The translations under genes were made by a program, and so were the position numbers. A stretch of DNA of 64,000 nucleotides, taken from an uncultured Oscillospiraceae bacterium (lineage in GTDB: Bacteria; Bacillota; Clostridia; Oscillospirales; Oscillospiraceae). The DNA lies in the NCBI GenBank assembly GCA_910587345.1, contig CAJUKH010000038.1, positions 166,284 through 230,283 of the forward strand. Direction: 5' to 3'. Of this stretch, positions 16,005-22,322 are shown piece by piece; the first letter of the stretch is position 1; each line of letters begins with the position of its first letter. The notes beneath the pieces are model-generated. The model did no database searches. It saw nothing but the letters and a program-made list of their open reading frames with translations, and had not been told where the DNA came from.

Positions 16005-16235
16005 AGACAAGGGGAAGACAAGGGGACGGTTCTTCTGTCCTGAAAAATTGACCTACCGAGGGCGGGGTGGAATACGCACCCCGCCTTCCTTTTGGGGCGT
16101 CCTTGACCGCTTGGAGTATATCCACTATAATGATAATAGGCAGTTTAGCTATCTCTGCAAATAAGCGCAACACTTCCAAAGACAAAAGAACCGTCCCCTT
16201 GTCTTCCAAAGACAAAAGAACCGTCCCCTTGTCTT
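16004..16235. repeat. repeat element 2: inverted copy plus two direct 27-bp units
   Basis: Same plan as element 1: an inverted copy at 16004-16041, then direct units AAGACAAAAGAACCGTCCCC-TTGTCTT at 16179-16205 and 16209-16235. The 137-base interior holds a terminator-like hairpin (16061-16085) and nothing else recognised. The element begins on the last base of the stop codon of the putative immunity gene and ends where another headless gene fragment starts. Confidence 0.85.
16061..16092 (+). terminator. terminator-like hairpin inside repeat element 2
   Basis: GGCGGGGTG, loop, GCACCCCGCC followed by TTCCTTTT. Confidence 0.5.
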
Positions 16236-16446
16236 CCGAGATCCCACCGGAGTAACATATGTGACTTTATATTGCCCAACTTTCTCATCCTCGCCATATA
16301 ATGCGATTGTGGGCGGGACTTCAACCGATTATGCTCCGGAAAAAACTGTCAATTGGTCTATTGACAAAAATAAACCTTTCGATTTGTATGTTGTCGTAAG
16401 CGGCATGAGCAATATGCCATTGGAACTTGGCTTTTACGCTGAATAA
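16236..16446 (+). pseudogene. headless C-terminal fragment of a secreted protein
   Basis: Directly after the second direct repeat a frame without its own start reads RDPTGVTYVTLYCPTFSSSP and continues for about 70 residues, ending GMSNMPLELGFYAE and two stops. No family recognised; the sequence is beta-type, as in the frameshifted gene at 13823-14466. A diverged second copy of its last 13 residues follows at 16452-16493, which suggests loss of material between two related genes. Confidence 0.55.
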
Positions 16447-16448
16447 TA

Positions 16449-16493
16449 AACGGTATGAGTTACATTCCGTTGGAGGTTGGTTTCTATGCAGAA
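16449..16493 (+). repeat. diverged second copy of the preceding C-terminus
   Basis: Read in another frame, this stretch encodes NGMSYIPLEVGFYAE and a stop, matching SGMSNMPLELGFYAE of the fragment ending at 16446 (10 or more identities in 14). The nucleotide sequences differ at third positions, so it is an old paralogous 3' end rather than a recent duplication. It carries the ribosome site of the next gene. Confidence 0.6.
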
Positions 16494-17484
16494 TAGGCAG
16501 ATCATGAGAAATGTTATATTGATGATAGTTTCGTTGTGTACTTGCATTTCTTCGCCCTATTGCTGCGGCTATGAACAAGGATATTTTGTTGATATTCCAG
16601 CGAACTCCTGGTATGAAGCCTCCGTTGGTATTTGTTTTGACCGCGGAATTATGCTTGGAACCGGGGACAAATGTTTCTCCCCAGAGCAGAATCTGTCGCG
16701 AGAAGAATGCTCTGTCTTAGCATTGCGAGTTTATGATCTGGAACATGGAGGAACCAGTGTGTTCGAGAAGGCTCCTGATGGCTGGGGGATAATCGAGTTG
16801 AAAATCGGTGAGAGTATGACTTTGACTGGTATTGCTTACGACGGTAGCCCTGTAAATGGGTATTCCTCTGAGATAACGTGGTCACTTGCCAAAACGAATC
16901 GTAGAGGGTTTGAGGCAGAAAAGGCAATCAGCATGGAATTCCCCTTCGGAGACCCGAATACTTCCAGTGGATATGATTTGCGAGATTGCACCGCCGAATT
17001 AACCATTGGTGGGATAACTTATACTGGTCGAATGCGAGATAGCATTTTATCCAATGCAAGCGGCTTTCGAGTATATTTCGAGCCGGATTCTCCTGGTGAC
17101 TTTTGTCCGACACTGGAATCCATTTGGGGCTACGGAGTAGAGCCAGAGGTTTGGTATAGAGACGCTTGGTACTACGCCTGCATGAATAGTGTGCCCTTAT
17201 CTGTGTTAACCCGATGGGGGACCGCCATTCGCACTGAGTATGCCTTCAAAATGTGGTCAGTGGCCAATCTGAATTTGGAAGCAATCAACACATTTGCAAA
17301 TGTTCCCGATTGCAATCAATACTATGTCCTTGACCTTTATAACGCAGGAATTCTAACTGGTATTGACGATTTGGGGAACTTTAACCCCAACGGAACCCTA
17401 AGTCGTGCTGAAGCTGCCACTATGGCTGCCCGTATTTTAGAGCCTAACCTGCGAATAAAGCAAGAGCGACAGAGGGACAGTTAG
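16486..17484 (+). CDS. secreted protein with two SLH-like repeats
   Basis: 332 residues. A hydrophobic N-terminal signal (about residues 5-25) is followed by an S-layer-homology-type repeat (YFVDIPANSWYEASVGICFD ... NLSREECSVLALRVYD), a central beta-rich region of about 150 residues and a second SLH-type repeat (TFANVPDCNQYYVLDLYNAG ... LSRAEAATMAARILEP). SLH repeats bind secondary cell-wall polymers. Usually three are present, so this copy may be a reduced version. ATG 16486 follows GGAGG by 9 bases. The gene belongs to the AT-richer island. Confidence 0.75.
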   Translation: MQNRQIMRNVILMIVSLCTCISSPYCCGYEQGYFVDIPANSWYEASVGICFDRGIMLGTGDKCFSPEQNLSREECSVLALRVYDLEHGGTSVFEKAPDGWGIIELKIGESMTLTGIAYDGSPVNGYSSEITWSLAKTNRRGFEAEKAISMEFPFGDPNTSSGYDLRDCTAELTIGGITYTGRMRDSILSNASGFRVYFEPDSPGDFCPTLESIWGYGVEPEVWYRDAWYYACMNSVPLSVLTRWGTAIRTEYAFKMWSVANLNLEAINTFANVPDCNQYYVLDLYNAGILTGIDDLGNFNPNGTLSRAEAATMAARILEPNLRIKQERQRDS

Positions 17485-17557
17485 CGTATGGTGAAATACA
17501 TTTTGCCGCATTTGTTCCTGTGTGACGGACACCGTCATGGTTGTTCTTCTGTCTTGA
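17464..17557. repeat. repeat element 3: degenerate, split inverted copy
   Basis: GAGCGACAGAGGGACAGTT at one end and GTTCTTCTGTCTTGAC at the other match the two halves of the inverted 27-bp unit, with about 55 extra bases between them (GGGACGGTT / CTTCTGTC in the intact copy at 16004). It overlaps the 3' end of the SLH gene. Confidence 0.45.
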
Positions 17558-17563
17558 CAAAAT

Positions 17564-17597
17564 GGGGCGTGGTATACTATACCACGCCCCGTTTTTG
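17564..17597. terminator. perfect 27-bp palindrome, terminator-like (left twin)
   Basis: GGGGCGTGGTATA-C-TATACCACGCCCC followed by GTTTTT. The outer ten bases of each arm are identical to the palindrome at 17885-17911. Confidence 0.75.
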
Positions 17598-17884
17598 CCC
17601 CCGAACCTGCCCCGCCTTCATTTTTCTCTCTCCCATCCGCTCCAAACGGGAATTTCCTTCCATCCCGAACAAAATTGGGAATTTTCATACAACCAAATGC
17701 AACAAAGTGGTACCTTTCCGTACACATAGGCCCCTTTTTTCCCTAATTGTACGTCGGCGTACAACCCGCCTTTCAAAAATCACCCGTTTTTTTGCAAAAT
17801 CACACCCTTTTTTTCAAAAATCACCCTGTTTTTGCCCTTTTTAAAATTTCCAATTTTCGTACAACTTCCCAAACATGTAAAAAA
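17598..17884. other. noncoding stretch with reiterated short motifs between twin palindromes
   Basis: No gene is supported here. AATTTTCATACAAC (17680-17693) and AATTTTCGTACAAC (17852-17865) bracket the middle, where TTGTACG-TCGG-CGTACAA is a palindrome (17747-17764). Three imperfect copies of a 21-22-base unit around TTTCAAAAATCACCC-GTTTTT lie at 17771-17837. The stretch is strongly pyrimidine-biased on the plus strand. Whether it is a transcribed noncoding RNA, an insertion scar or simple drift cannot be decided by eye. Confidence 0.5.
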
Positions 17885-17911
17885 GGGGCGTGGTGCTTTG
17901 CACCACGCCCC
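17885..17911. terminator. perfect palindrome (right twin), likely terminator of the flavodoxin gene
   Basis: GGGGCGTGGTGC-TTT-GCACCACGCCCC. On the minus strand it is followed by CTTTTTTACA, so it can end the flavodoxin transcript. Confidence 0.75.
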
Positions 17912-17930
17912 CTCCGTATGAAATTGCCTC

Positions 17931-18437
17931 TCAGGCCCCAAAGGTGGCCACAGCCTGCTCGGCCATGCGCTGGCCGTAGATGGTGAAGGTCTCCTTATAA
18001 GGCTCCAGCATCTCGTCGTTGCCGGCGGTGGCGATGGCCACAGGCCCCAGATGGATGACGGGGCGGCCCTTGGCGCCGCCGGAGGCGTAGACCATCATGC
18101 CGGAGACCAGCATATGGGCCATAATGGTCTGGATCACCAGCTCGTCACCGCCGTGGGTGAACTGGGCGGTGGAGAAGGCGCCGCCCAGCTTGCCGGCAGG
18201 CTCCAGAGCGCGGAAGCCCTTCTCCAGCCAGACATGGAAGTCGGCGGGGGTGTCGGCGGCATAGGTGGGGCAGCCCAGGATAATGCACTTGCTCTCCTTG
18301 CCGAAGGCCTCATCAATGGCGTCGATGGGGAAGGCCTTGGCCTCCACGCCCTCAACGGAGTTGGCGCCGGCGGCGATGCACTCGGCCATTTTTTGGGTGT
18401 TGCCGGAGGCGGAGAAGTAAACGACGGACATTTTCAT
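17931..18437 (-). CDS. flavodoxin/NADPH-dependent FMN reductase-like protein
   Basis: 168 residues with a flavodoxin fold. The FMN phosphate loop is SASGNTQKMAE at the N-terminus, the first aromatic/ring loop is GCPTYAADTPADFH, and the second FMN loop region is FSTAQFTHGGDE. Close to WrbA/flavodoxin-family quinone or FMN reductases. ATG 18437 follows AGGAGGACCC. It is divergent from an HxlR-type regulator with overlapping promoters, so it is the likely target of that regulator. Confidence 0.85.
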   Translation of the reverse strand: MKMSVVYFSASGNTQKMAECIAAGANSVEGVEAKAFPIDAIDEAFGKESKCIILGCPTYAADTPADFHVWLEKGFRALEPAGKLGGAFSTAQFTHGGDELVIQTIMAHMLVSGMMVYASGGAKGRPVIHLGPVAIATAGNDEMLEPYKETFTIYGQRMAEQAVATFGA

Positions 18438-18478
18438 GGTTTGGGTCCTCCTTACGTAATGTGGTATGGAAAAAATAC

Positions 18479-18533
18479 TTGCTATTTTTTCAGAACCTGA
18501 TATGATTATAATACAGCAGGAAAAGAAATGCAA
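18479..18533. promoter_or_regulatory. face-to-face overlapping promoters of flavodoxin and hxlR-type genes
   Basis: Minus strand: TTGCAT (18533-18528), 17-base spacer, TATAAT (18510-18505). Plus strand: TTGCTA (18479-18484), 16-base spacer, TATGAT (18501-18506). The two -10 boxes overlap, so occupancy should be mutually exclusive. Confidence 0.75.
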
Positions 18534-18566
18534 TAGCGCATATAAAACTGTTTAGGGGAGAAAAAG

Positions 18567-18932
18567 ATGACCAGGGAAGAAAAATGTGACAAGGCCTTGT
18601 GCCCCTGTATGAGCGAATGCCCCATCACCTACGCCTTGAGCTTTCTGGGAGGCAAGTGGAAAATGTCCATCTGGTGCGCGCTGAAAAAGGACGGCCCCAC
18701 CCGCTACAACGACCTGAAGCGAAAGATCGGCGGCATCACCAATACCATGCTTTCCGCCTCTTTGAAGGAGATGGAGGAGGTGGGGATGGTGGTGCGGAAG
18801 CAGTACAATGAGATGCCGGTGCGGGTGGAGTACTCCCTTACCGAGAAAAGCGCCACCCTTCAGCCCGCCATCACCGCCATCGCCCAGTGGGGGCGGGAGC
18901 TGCTGGCCGAGAAGGAACAGGGGAGTATCTGA
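18567..18932 (+). CDS. HxlR-family transcriptional regulator with N-terminal cysteine cluster
   Basis: 121-residue winged-helix regulator of the HxlR/MarR-like family (LGGKWKMSIWCALKKDGPTRYNDLKRKIGG is split here as LGGKWKMSIW and RYNDLKRKIGG). Cys7, Cys12, Cys14 and Cys18 cluster before the DNA-binding fold; HxlR relatives such as YodB and HypR sense electrophiles or oxidants through N-terminal cysteines. Redox or quinone sensing with the flavodoxin as target fits the divergent layout (inference). RBS GGGGAG sits upstream of ATG 18567. Confidence 0.9.
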   Translation: MTREEKCDKALCPCMSECPITYALSFLGGKWKMSIWCALKKDGPTRYNDLKRKIGGITNTMLSASLKEMEEVGMVVRKQYNEMPVRVEYSLTEKSATLQPAITAIAQWGRELLAEKEQGSI

Positions 18933-18940
18933 AAAGGATA

Positions 18941-18978
18941 AAAAGGACCGCCGGCCCACTGGCCGGCGGTCCTTTTTT
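18941..18978. terminator. bidirectional terminator between hxlR-type and ATPase genes
   Basis: AAAAGGACCGCCGGCC, CACT, GGCCGGCGGTCCTTTTTT; T-runs in both directions. Confidence 0.85.
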
Positions 18979-18988
18979 GCGTTTGGGT

Positions 18989-20065
18989 TCAGGCGAGGGA
19001 GAGAAGCGCCTCGGTAATGGCCTGCGCCTCCTGATAGACTCCGTCAAAGTCCACATGGGGGTTGTAAAGGCCCTCCAGAACGTCATGCTCCGCCTTGGCC
19101 TGGGCCAGAGCGTCTACGGCTTCGGCCAGAAGGGCGGCGTGGACCTTCCGGGCAAATTTGAGCCGGGACTTGAACTGGCGCATGACCTCCCCCTCCACCA
19201 TGGCGTCCAGCCGGATGCGGCGGTAGGGCCGGCCGGGATAGGTGAGGGTGGGGGTGGAGGTGACGAAGGCCAGAGACAACTCGGGGATGAGAAGGTGCTC
19301 GGCCCGGTCGGGGAAGAGGGGGGAGGGGCAGAGGATGACATCATACCCCGCCGCCATGGCCCCGGCGGCCAGCGTGGTGAGCATCCCCGCCCCAAGGCCA
19401 TAGGTGTCGGACAGCTCGTAGACCTTGCGGCAGAGGGCATCCACCGTCTCGAAGCGGCAGGAGTGGCCCTGACAGGACACCGCCCCCAGAAAACGCTGAG
19501 TGGCCCTGCCGCTTTGCCGGCCGGTCTTCTTTACCTCCCGGGAGAGGATACCCCTGGCCCGTTTGGCCATTTTGGCCTCCAACTGGGGGGTGAGGAGCAA
19601 AGCCCGGTTATCCTCCAGCAGCTGGGCCGCCGCCGTGAGGCAGCGGTAGGCCCGGGTGTAGTGGCTCTTGTAACCCAGGGTGGCCTTTTCGATCTCCTCC
19701 CGCTTTTCCGCCAGAGCGGGATGGTCATAGAACCGGCCCAGATCAACATAGCTCTCCACCACACCGGGAAGACGGGGTTCCTGAACGTGAGGGGCGGTAG
19801 CGTCAACAATGGCGGCTTTCAGCTGGGGGAAGATGACGGCATCCAGACTGTCTGGGTCTCCGGAACAGCGTATGTATTCCACGCTCTGGCCCGCCTCCTC
19901 CAGACTGGCGGCCACCCGCTTCATCAGGGAGGACTTGCCGCAGCCGGCGCCCCCTTTCAGGAGAAAGACCCGCCGTGCCTCGGCGGGGTCCAGCATCTGG
20001 TCGTATAGGGAATAGAACCCTGAGGGCGTGTTGGCCCCCAGGAAAAATGTGACCTTTTGTTCCAT
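18989..20065 (-). CDS. P-loop ATPase of unknown function (PRK06851-like)
   Basis: 358 residues. A Walker A motif (LLKGGAGCGKSSLMKRVA) lies near residue 40. The rest shows no helicase, ABC or AAA signature that I recognise; the overall pattern (FFLGANTPSGFYSLYDQML at the start) matches a family common in spore-forming Firmicutes and annotated only as hypothetical. A second nucleotide-binding-like half (about residues 200-300, FLGAVSCQGHSCRFETVDAL) lacks a full Walker A. ATG 20065 is preceded by GGAGGGTCATTTCT. The gene stands alone. Confidence 0.65.
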   Translation of the reverse strand: MEQKVTFFLGANTPSGFYSLYDQMLDPAEARRVFLLKGGAGCGKSSLMKRVAASLEEAGQSVEYIRCSGDPDSLDAVIFPQLKAAIVDATAPHVQEPRLPGVVESYVDLGRFYDHPALAEKREEIEKATLGYKSHYTRAYRCLTAAAQLLEDNRALLLTPQLEAKMAKRARGILSREVKKTGRQSGRATQRFLGAVSCQGHSCRFETVDALCRKVYELSDTYGLGAGMLTTLAAGAMAAGYDVILCPSPLFPDRAEHLLIPELSLAFVTSTPTLTYPGRPYRRIRLDAMVEGEVMRQFKSRLKFARKVHAALLAEAVDALAQAKAEHDVLEGLYNPHVDFDGVYQEAQAITEALLSLA

Positions 20066-20420
20066 AGAAATGACCCTCCGTTCCTAAATTGGCTCACTTC
20101 AAGCTATGCAGGGGGAAGAAAAAGAGTGAAGGGCGGAGCGTGAAGCCAGGGGATGGGGGGAGGGCTGTTGGAAGGGGCGGCGCCCTCTCCCGGGCCTTGC
20201 CGTATTTTAGCAGGACCTTATAAAACTTCTCAGATCAAAAATACAATAAAAGGGCTGAAAAAGCAGCGTTTTTCTATGGAACTCGCCCCGAGACCCCCAT
20301 TTCCAGCGCTCCCCACTTGACAGGGAGGGATATCTATCATACAATAAAGGCCGCAAACCGTCCTTTTTTCCGCCCATTGGGGACAAGCTGCCTCAAAGTG
20401 TGAAAAATCGACAGGGAAAA
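20066..20420. other. intergenic region with no gene seen
   Basis: Between the divergent ATPase and hydrogenase genes. GC-rich in its first third, then AT-rich. I see no tRNA, riboswitch consensus or credible open frame; a 74-codon minus-strand frame at 20230-20454 lacks an RBS and overlaps the hydrogenase promoter region. Confidence 0.5.
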
Positions 20421-20486
20421 GGCCCATTTTTCCCGGGAAATCGGGAAAATTCACCTGTTGACAAATGGGCCTTCACTGGGTAAAAT
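20421..20486 (+). promoter_or_regulatory. hydrogenase promoter with overlapping inverted repeat
   Basis: TTGACA (20458-20463), 17-base spacer, TAAAAT (20481-20486). GGCCCATTT at 20421-20429 and AAATGGGCC at 20463-20471 form an inverted repeat whose right arm starts in the -35 box, a possible operator or a DNA loop site. Confidence 0.7.
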
Positions 20487-20535
20487 AAGTTGATTGTGAA
20501 AAAATAAACAACTCTTTCCCGAAGGAGCGATCGGT

Positions 20536-21978
20536 ATGAGAAAGTTTGAAACATCGGTCCAGGAACTGAAGAACGATGTACTGCGGTCTGTGGCCGAACT
20601 GGCCTGGGAGGACCGCCTTACCACCGGTATCCTGGATGTGCCAGAGCAGATCATCCCCGGCCCCGAGGCCAAGATGCGCTGCTGCATTTATAAGGAGCGG
20701 GCCATTGTCTCCCAGCGGGTGAAGATGGCTTTGGGAGGGGACAGCGCCTACCCCGGTATGACCGAGGTGCTGGAGATCGCCTGTGACGAGTGTCCGGTGA
20801 CCCAGATCGAGGTAGGCCCCGCCTGCCGGGGCTGTATTGCCACCCGGTGCGTCCACACCTGCCCCAAGGAGGCTATTACCATCGTCAACCACAAGGCCAC
20901 CATCGACCACTCCAAATGTATCGCCTGCGGCAAGTGTATCTCTGTGTGCCCCTACGGCGCCATCGAGAAGAAGCAGCGGCCCTGTGAGCGCAACTGTATC
21001 CCCGGCGCCATCTCCATGGGGGAGAACAAGAAGGCCTCCATCGACGTGAACAAGTGCGTCTCCTGTGGCGTTTGTACCTTCCAGTGCCCCTTCGGCGCCA
21101 TCATGGATAAATCTTACATCACCGATGCCGTGAAGCTGCTGAAGGGCGCAGAGCGGTGGGATTTCCGGGTCTACGCCGTGTTGGCCCCCTCCATCGCCGG
21201 GCAGTTTGCCCCCGCCAGCTACGGCCAGGTGGTCACCGGACTGAAGCAGTTGGGCTTCCATGACGTGCAGGAGGTGGCTCTGGGCGCCGACATGACCGCC
21301 AAGGCCGAAAGCGAGGAGCTGCTGGAGAAGGGGAAGCTGCTGTCCTCCTGCTGCCCCGCCTTTGTGGACTTTGTGGAGAAGAATTACCCCGATCTGGCCC
21401 AGTACATCTCTCACACCCCGTCCCCCATGGTGATGATCGGCAAGCGGATCAAGGAGAAGGACCCCAAGGCCCGGGTCATCTTCATCGGCCCCTGTGTGGC
21501 CAAGAAGAAGGAGTTCCAGCTGGGCAAGACCATGGGCGCCATCGACTGCTCCCTTACCTTTGAGGAGTTGGCTGCTCTCTTCGAGTCCAAGGATATCGAT
21601 GTGGAGAAGCTGGAAGCCGCCCAGCTGGACGAGGCCAGCGGCTTTGGCCGGAATTTCGCCCACTCCGGCGGCGTGGCGGCTGCCGTGGCCCAGGGCATGA
21701 AGGAGCGGGGCATCACCGAGGAGCAGTTTAAGCTCCATTCGGTGGCCTGCAGCGGCCTTGCCCAGTGTAAGGTGGAGCTGATGAAGTTCGCCAAGGGCAT
21801 CGGCGGGGTCAACTTTCTGGAGGGCATGGCCTGTGAGGGCGGCTGTGTGCAGGGTCCCGCAGTACTGATCCGCTCCCCCCGGAATCAGGCGGACGTGGAA
21901 AAACACGCCAAGGAAGCCGGCGAGCGTACTATTCTGGGCGCCGTGGAGGCGGAAGAGCAGGAGTCTGTCAAGAAATAA
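20536..21978 (+). CDS. [FeFe] hydrogenase, group-B-like, with ferredoxin-type N-terminal domain
   Basis: 480 residues. Residues about 90-195 carry several CxxCxxC-type iron-sulfur motifs (CRGCIATRCVHTCP, CIACGKCISVCP, CVSCGVCTFQCP). The H-cluster domain follows with its three signatures in group-B form: SSCCPAF (Cys272, Cys273), GPCVAKKKE (Cys320) and EGMACEGGCVQGP (Cys433, Cys437). It lacks the MPCTAKK and GGGGQP variants of classical group A enzymes. The reaction is 2H+ + 2e- to H2 in the cytoplasm; the electron partner is probably ferredoxin. No maturases (HydE/F/G) or NADH subunits lie nearby. It has a strong promoter and its own terminator. Confidence 0.93.
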   Translation: MRKFETSVQELKNDVLRSVAELAWEDRLTTGILDVPEQIIPGPEAKMRCCIYKERAIVSQRVKMALGGDSAYPGMTEVLEIACDECPVTQIEVGPACRGCIATRCVHTCPKEAITIVNHKATIDHSKCIACGKCISVCPYGAIEKKQRPCERNCIPGAISMGENKKASIDVNKCVSCGVCTFQCPFGAIMDKSYITDAVKLLKGAERWDFRVYAVLAPSIAGQFAPASYGQVVTGLKQLGFHDVQEVALGADMTAKAESEELLEKGKLLSSCCPAFVDFVEKNYPDLAQYISHTPSPMVMIGKRIKEKDPKARVIFIGPCVAKKKEFQLGKTMGAIDCSLTFEELAALFESKDIDVEKLEAAQLDEASGFGRNFAHSGGVAAAVAQGMKERGITEEQFKLHSVACSGLAQCKVELMKFAKGIGGVNFLEGMACEGGCVQGPAVLIRSPRNQADVEKHAKEAGERTILGAVEAEEQESVKK

Positions 21979-21980
21979 AA

Positions 21981-22024
21981 GAAAAAACAGAGCCACGCAG
22001 TACATTGTACTGCGTGGCTTTTTT
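21981..22024. terminator. bidirectional terminator after the hydrogenase gene
   Basis: AGCCACGCAGTAC, ATT, GTACTGCGTGGCT with A-run before and TTTTTT after. Confidence 0.9.
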
Positions 22025-22058
22025 ATGCGGGAATATGAGGATAAGGGAAGCGCACTCT

Positions 22059-22283
22059 TCAGTCCAGTCGAAAATCCGCCGTGTCCAGTCTGCTGGTATC
22101 CAGAGCGGCGGGCTTGGGAGGGACCCGCTTCAGAGGGTCGTACTGAAAGGCGGAGCACCGCCCGCCGGCGGGCATGACCCCCTTTTTGGGGCAGAGGATA
22201 CGCCCCTCCTCCAGTGTAGCGCCCTTGGTGCAGTAAGCACAGCGGGGTTCGATTTTCTCCTGAAACAGCTTTTTGTCAAACAT
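22059..22283 (-). CDS. small cysteine-rich hypothetical protein
   Basis: 74 residues with CAYCTKGATLEEGRILCP and a further cysteine in GGRCSAF: four cysteines that could bind zinc. ATG 22283 follows AAAGGAGAG. It lies 39 bases downstream of the YlbJ-like gene on the same strand and may be co-transcribed. No function recognised; similar short proteins occur in other Clostridia. Confidence 0.6.
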   Translation of the reverse strand: MFDKKLFQEKIEPRCAYCTKGATLEEGRILCPKKGVMPAGGRCSAFQYDPLKRVPPKPAALDTSRLDTADFRLD

Positions 22284-22322
22284 GAGGGCACTCTCCTTTG
22301 TGTGTTGGAGACTTTTCACCCA

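Noticed and set aside
17771..17837. Three short spaced units around TTTCAAAAATCACCC, as a possible CRISPR array
   Set aside because: Units are imperfect, have no unique spacers of constant length and no cas genes are near. Treated as a degenerate tandem repeat.
17564..17911. The twin palindromes as attachment sites of an integrated element
   Set aside because: They are inverted hairpins with T-runs, there is no integrase gene between or beside them, and the flanking bases differ. More likely terminators or a hairpin-framed relic.
20230..20454. 74-codon minus-strand frame in the hydrogenase intergenic region
   Set aside because: There is no ribosome site and no recognisable domain, and it overlaps the likely operator of the hydrogenase promoter.
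20473..22158. Long minus-strand open frame (561 codons) opposite the hydrogenase gene
   Set aside because: It has low-complexity His/Gly/Leu-rich composition typical of the antisense of a GC-rich gene, has no ribosome site, and the opposite strand has clear catalytic motifs.
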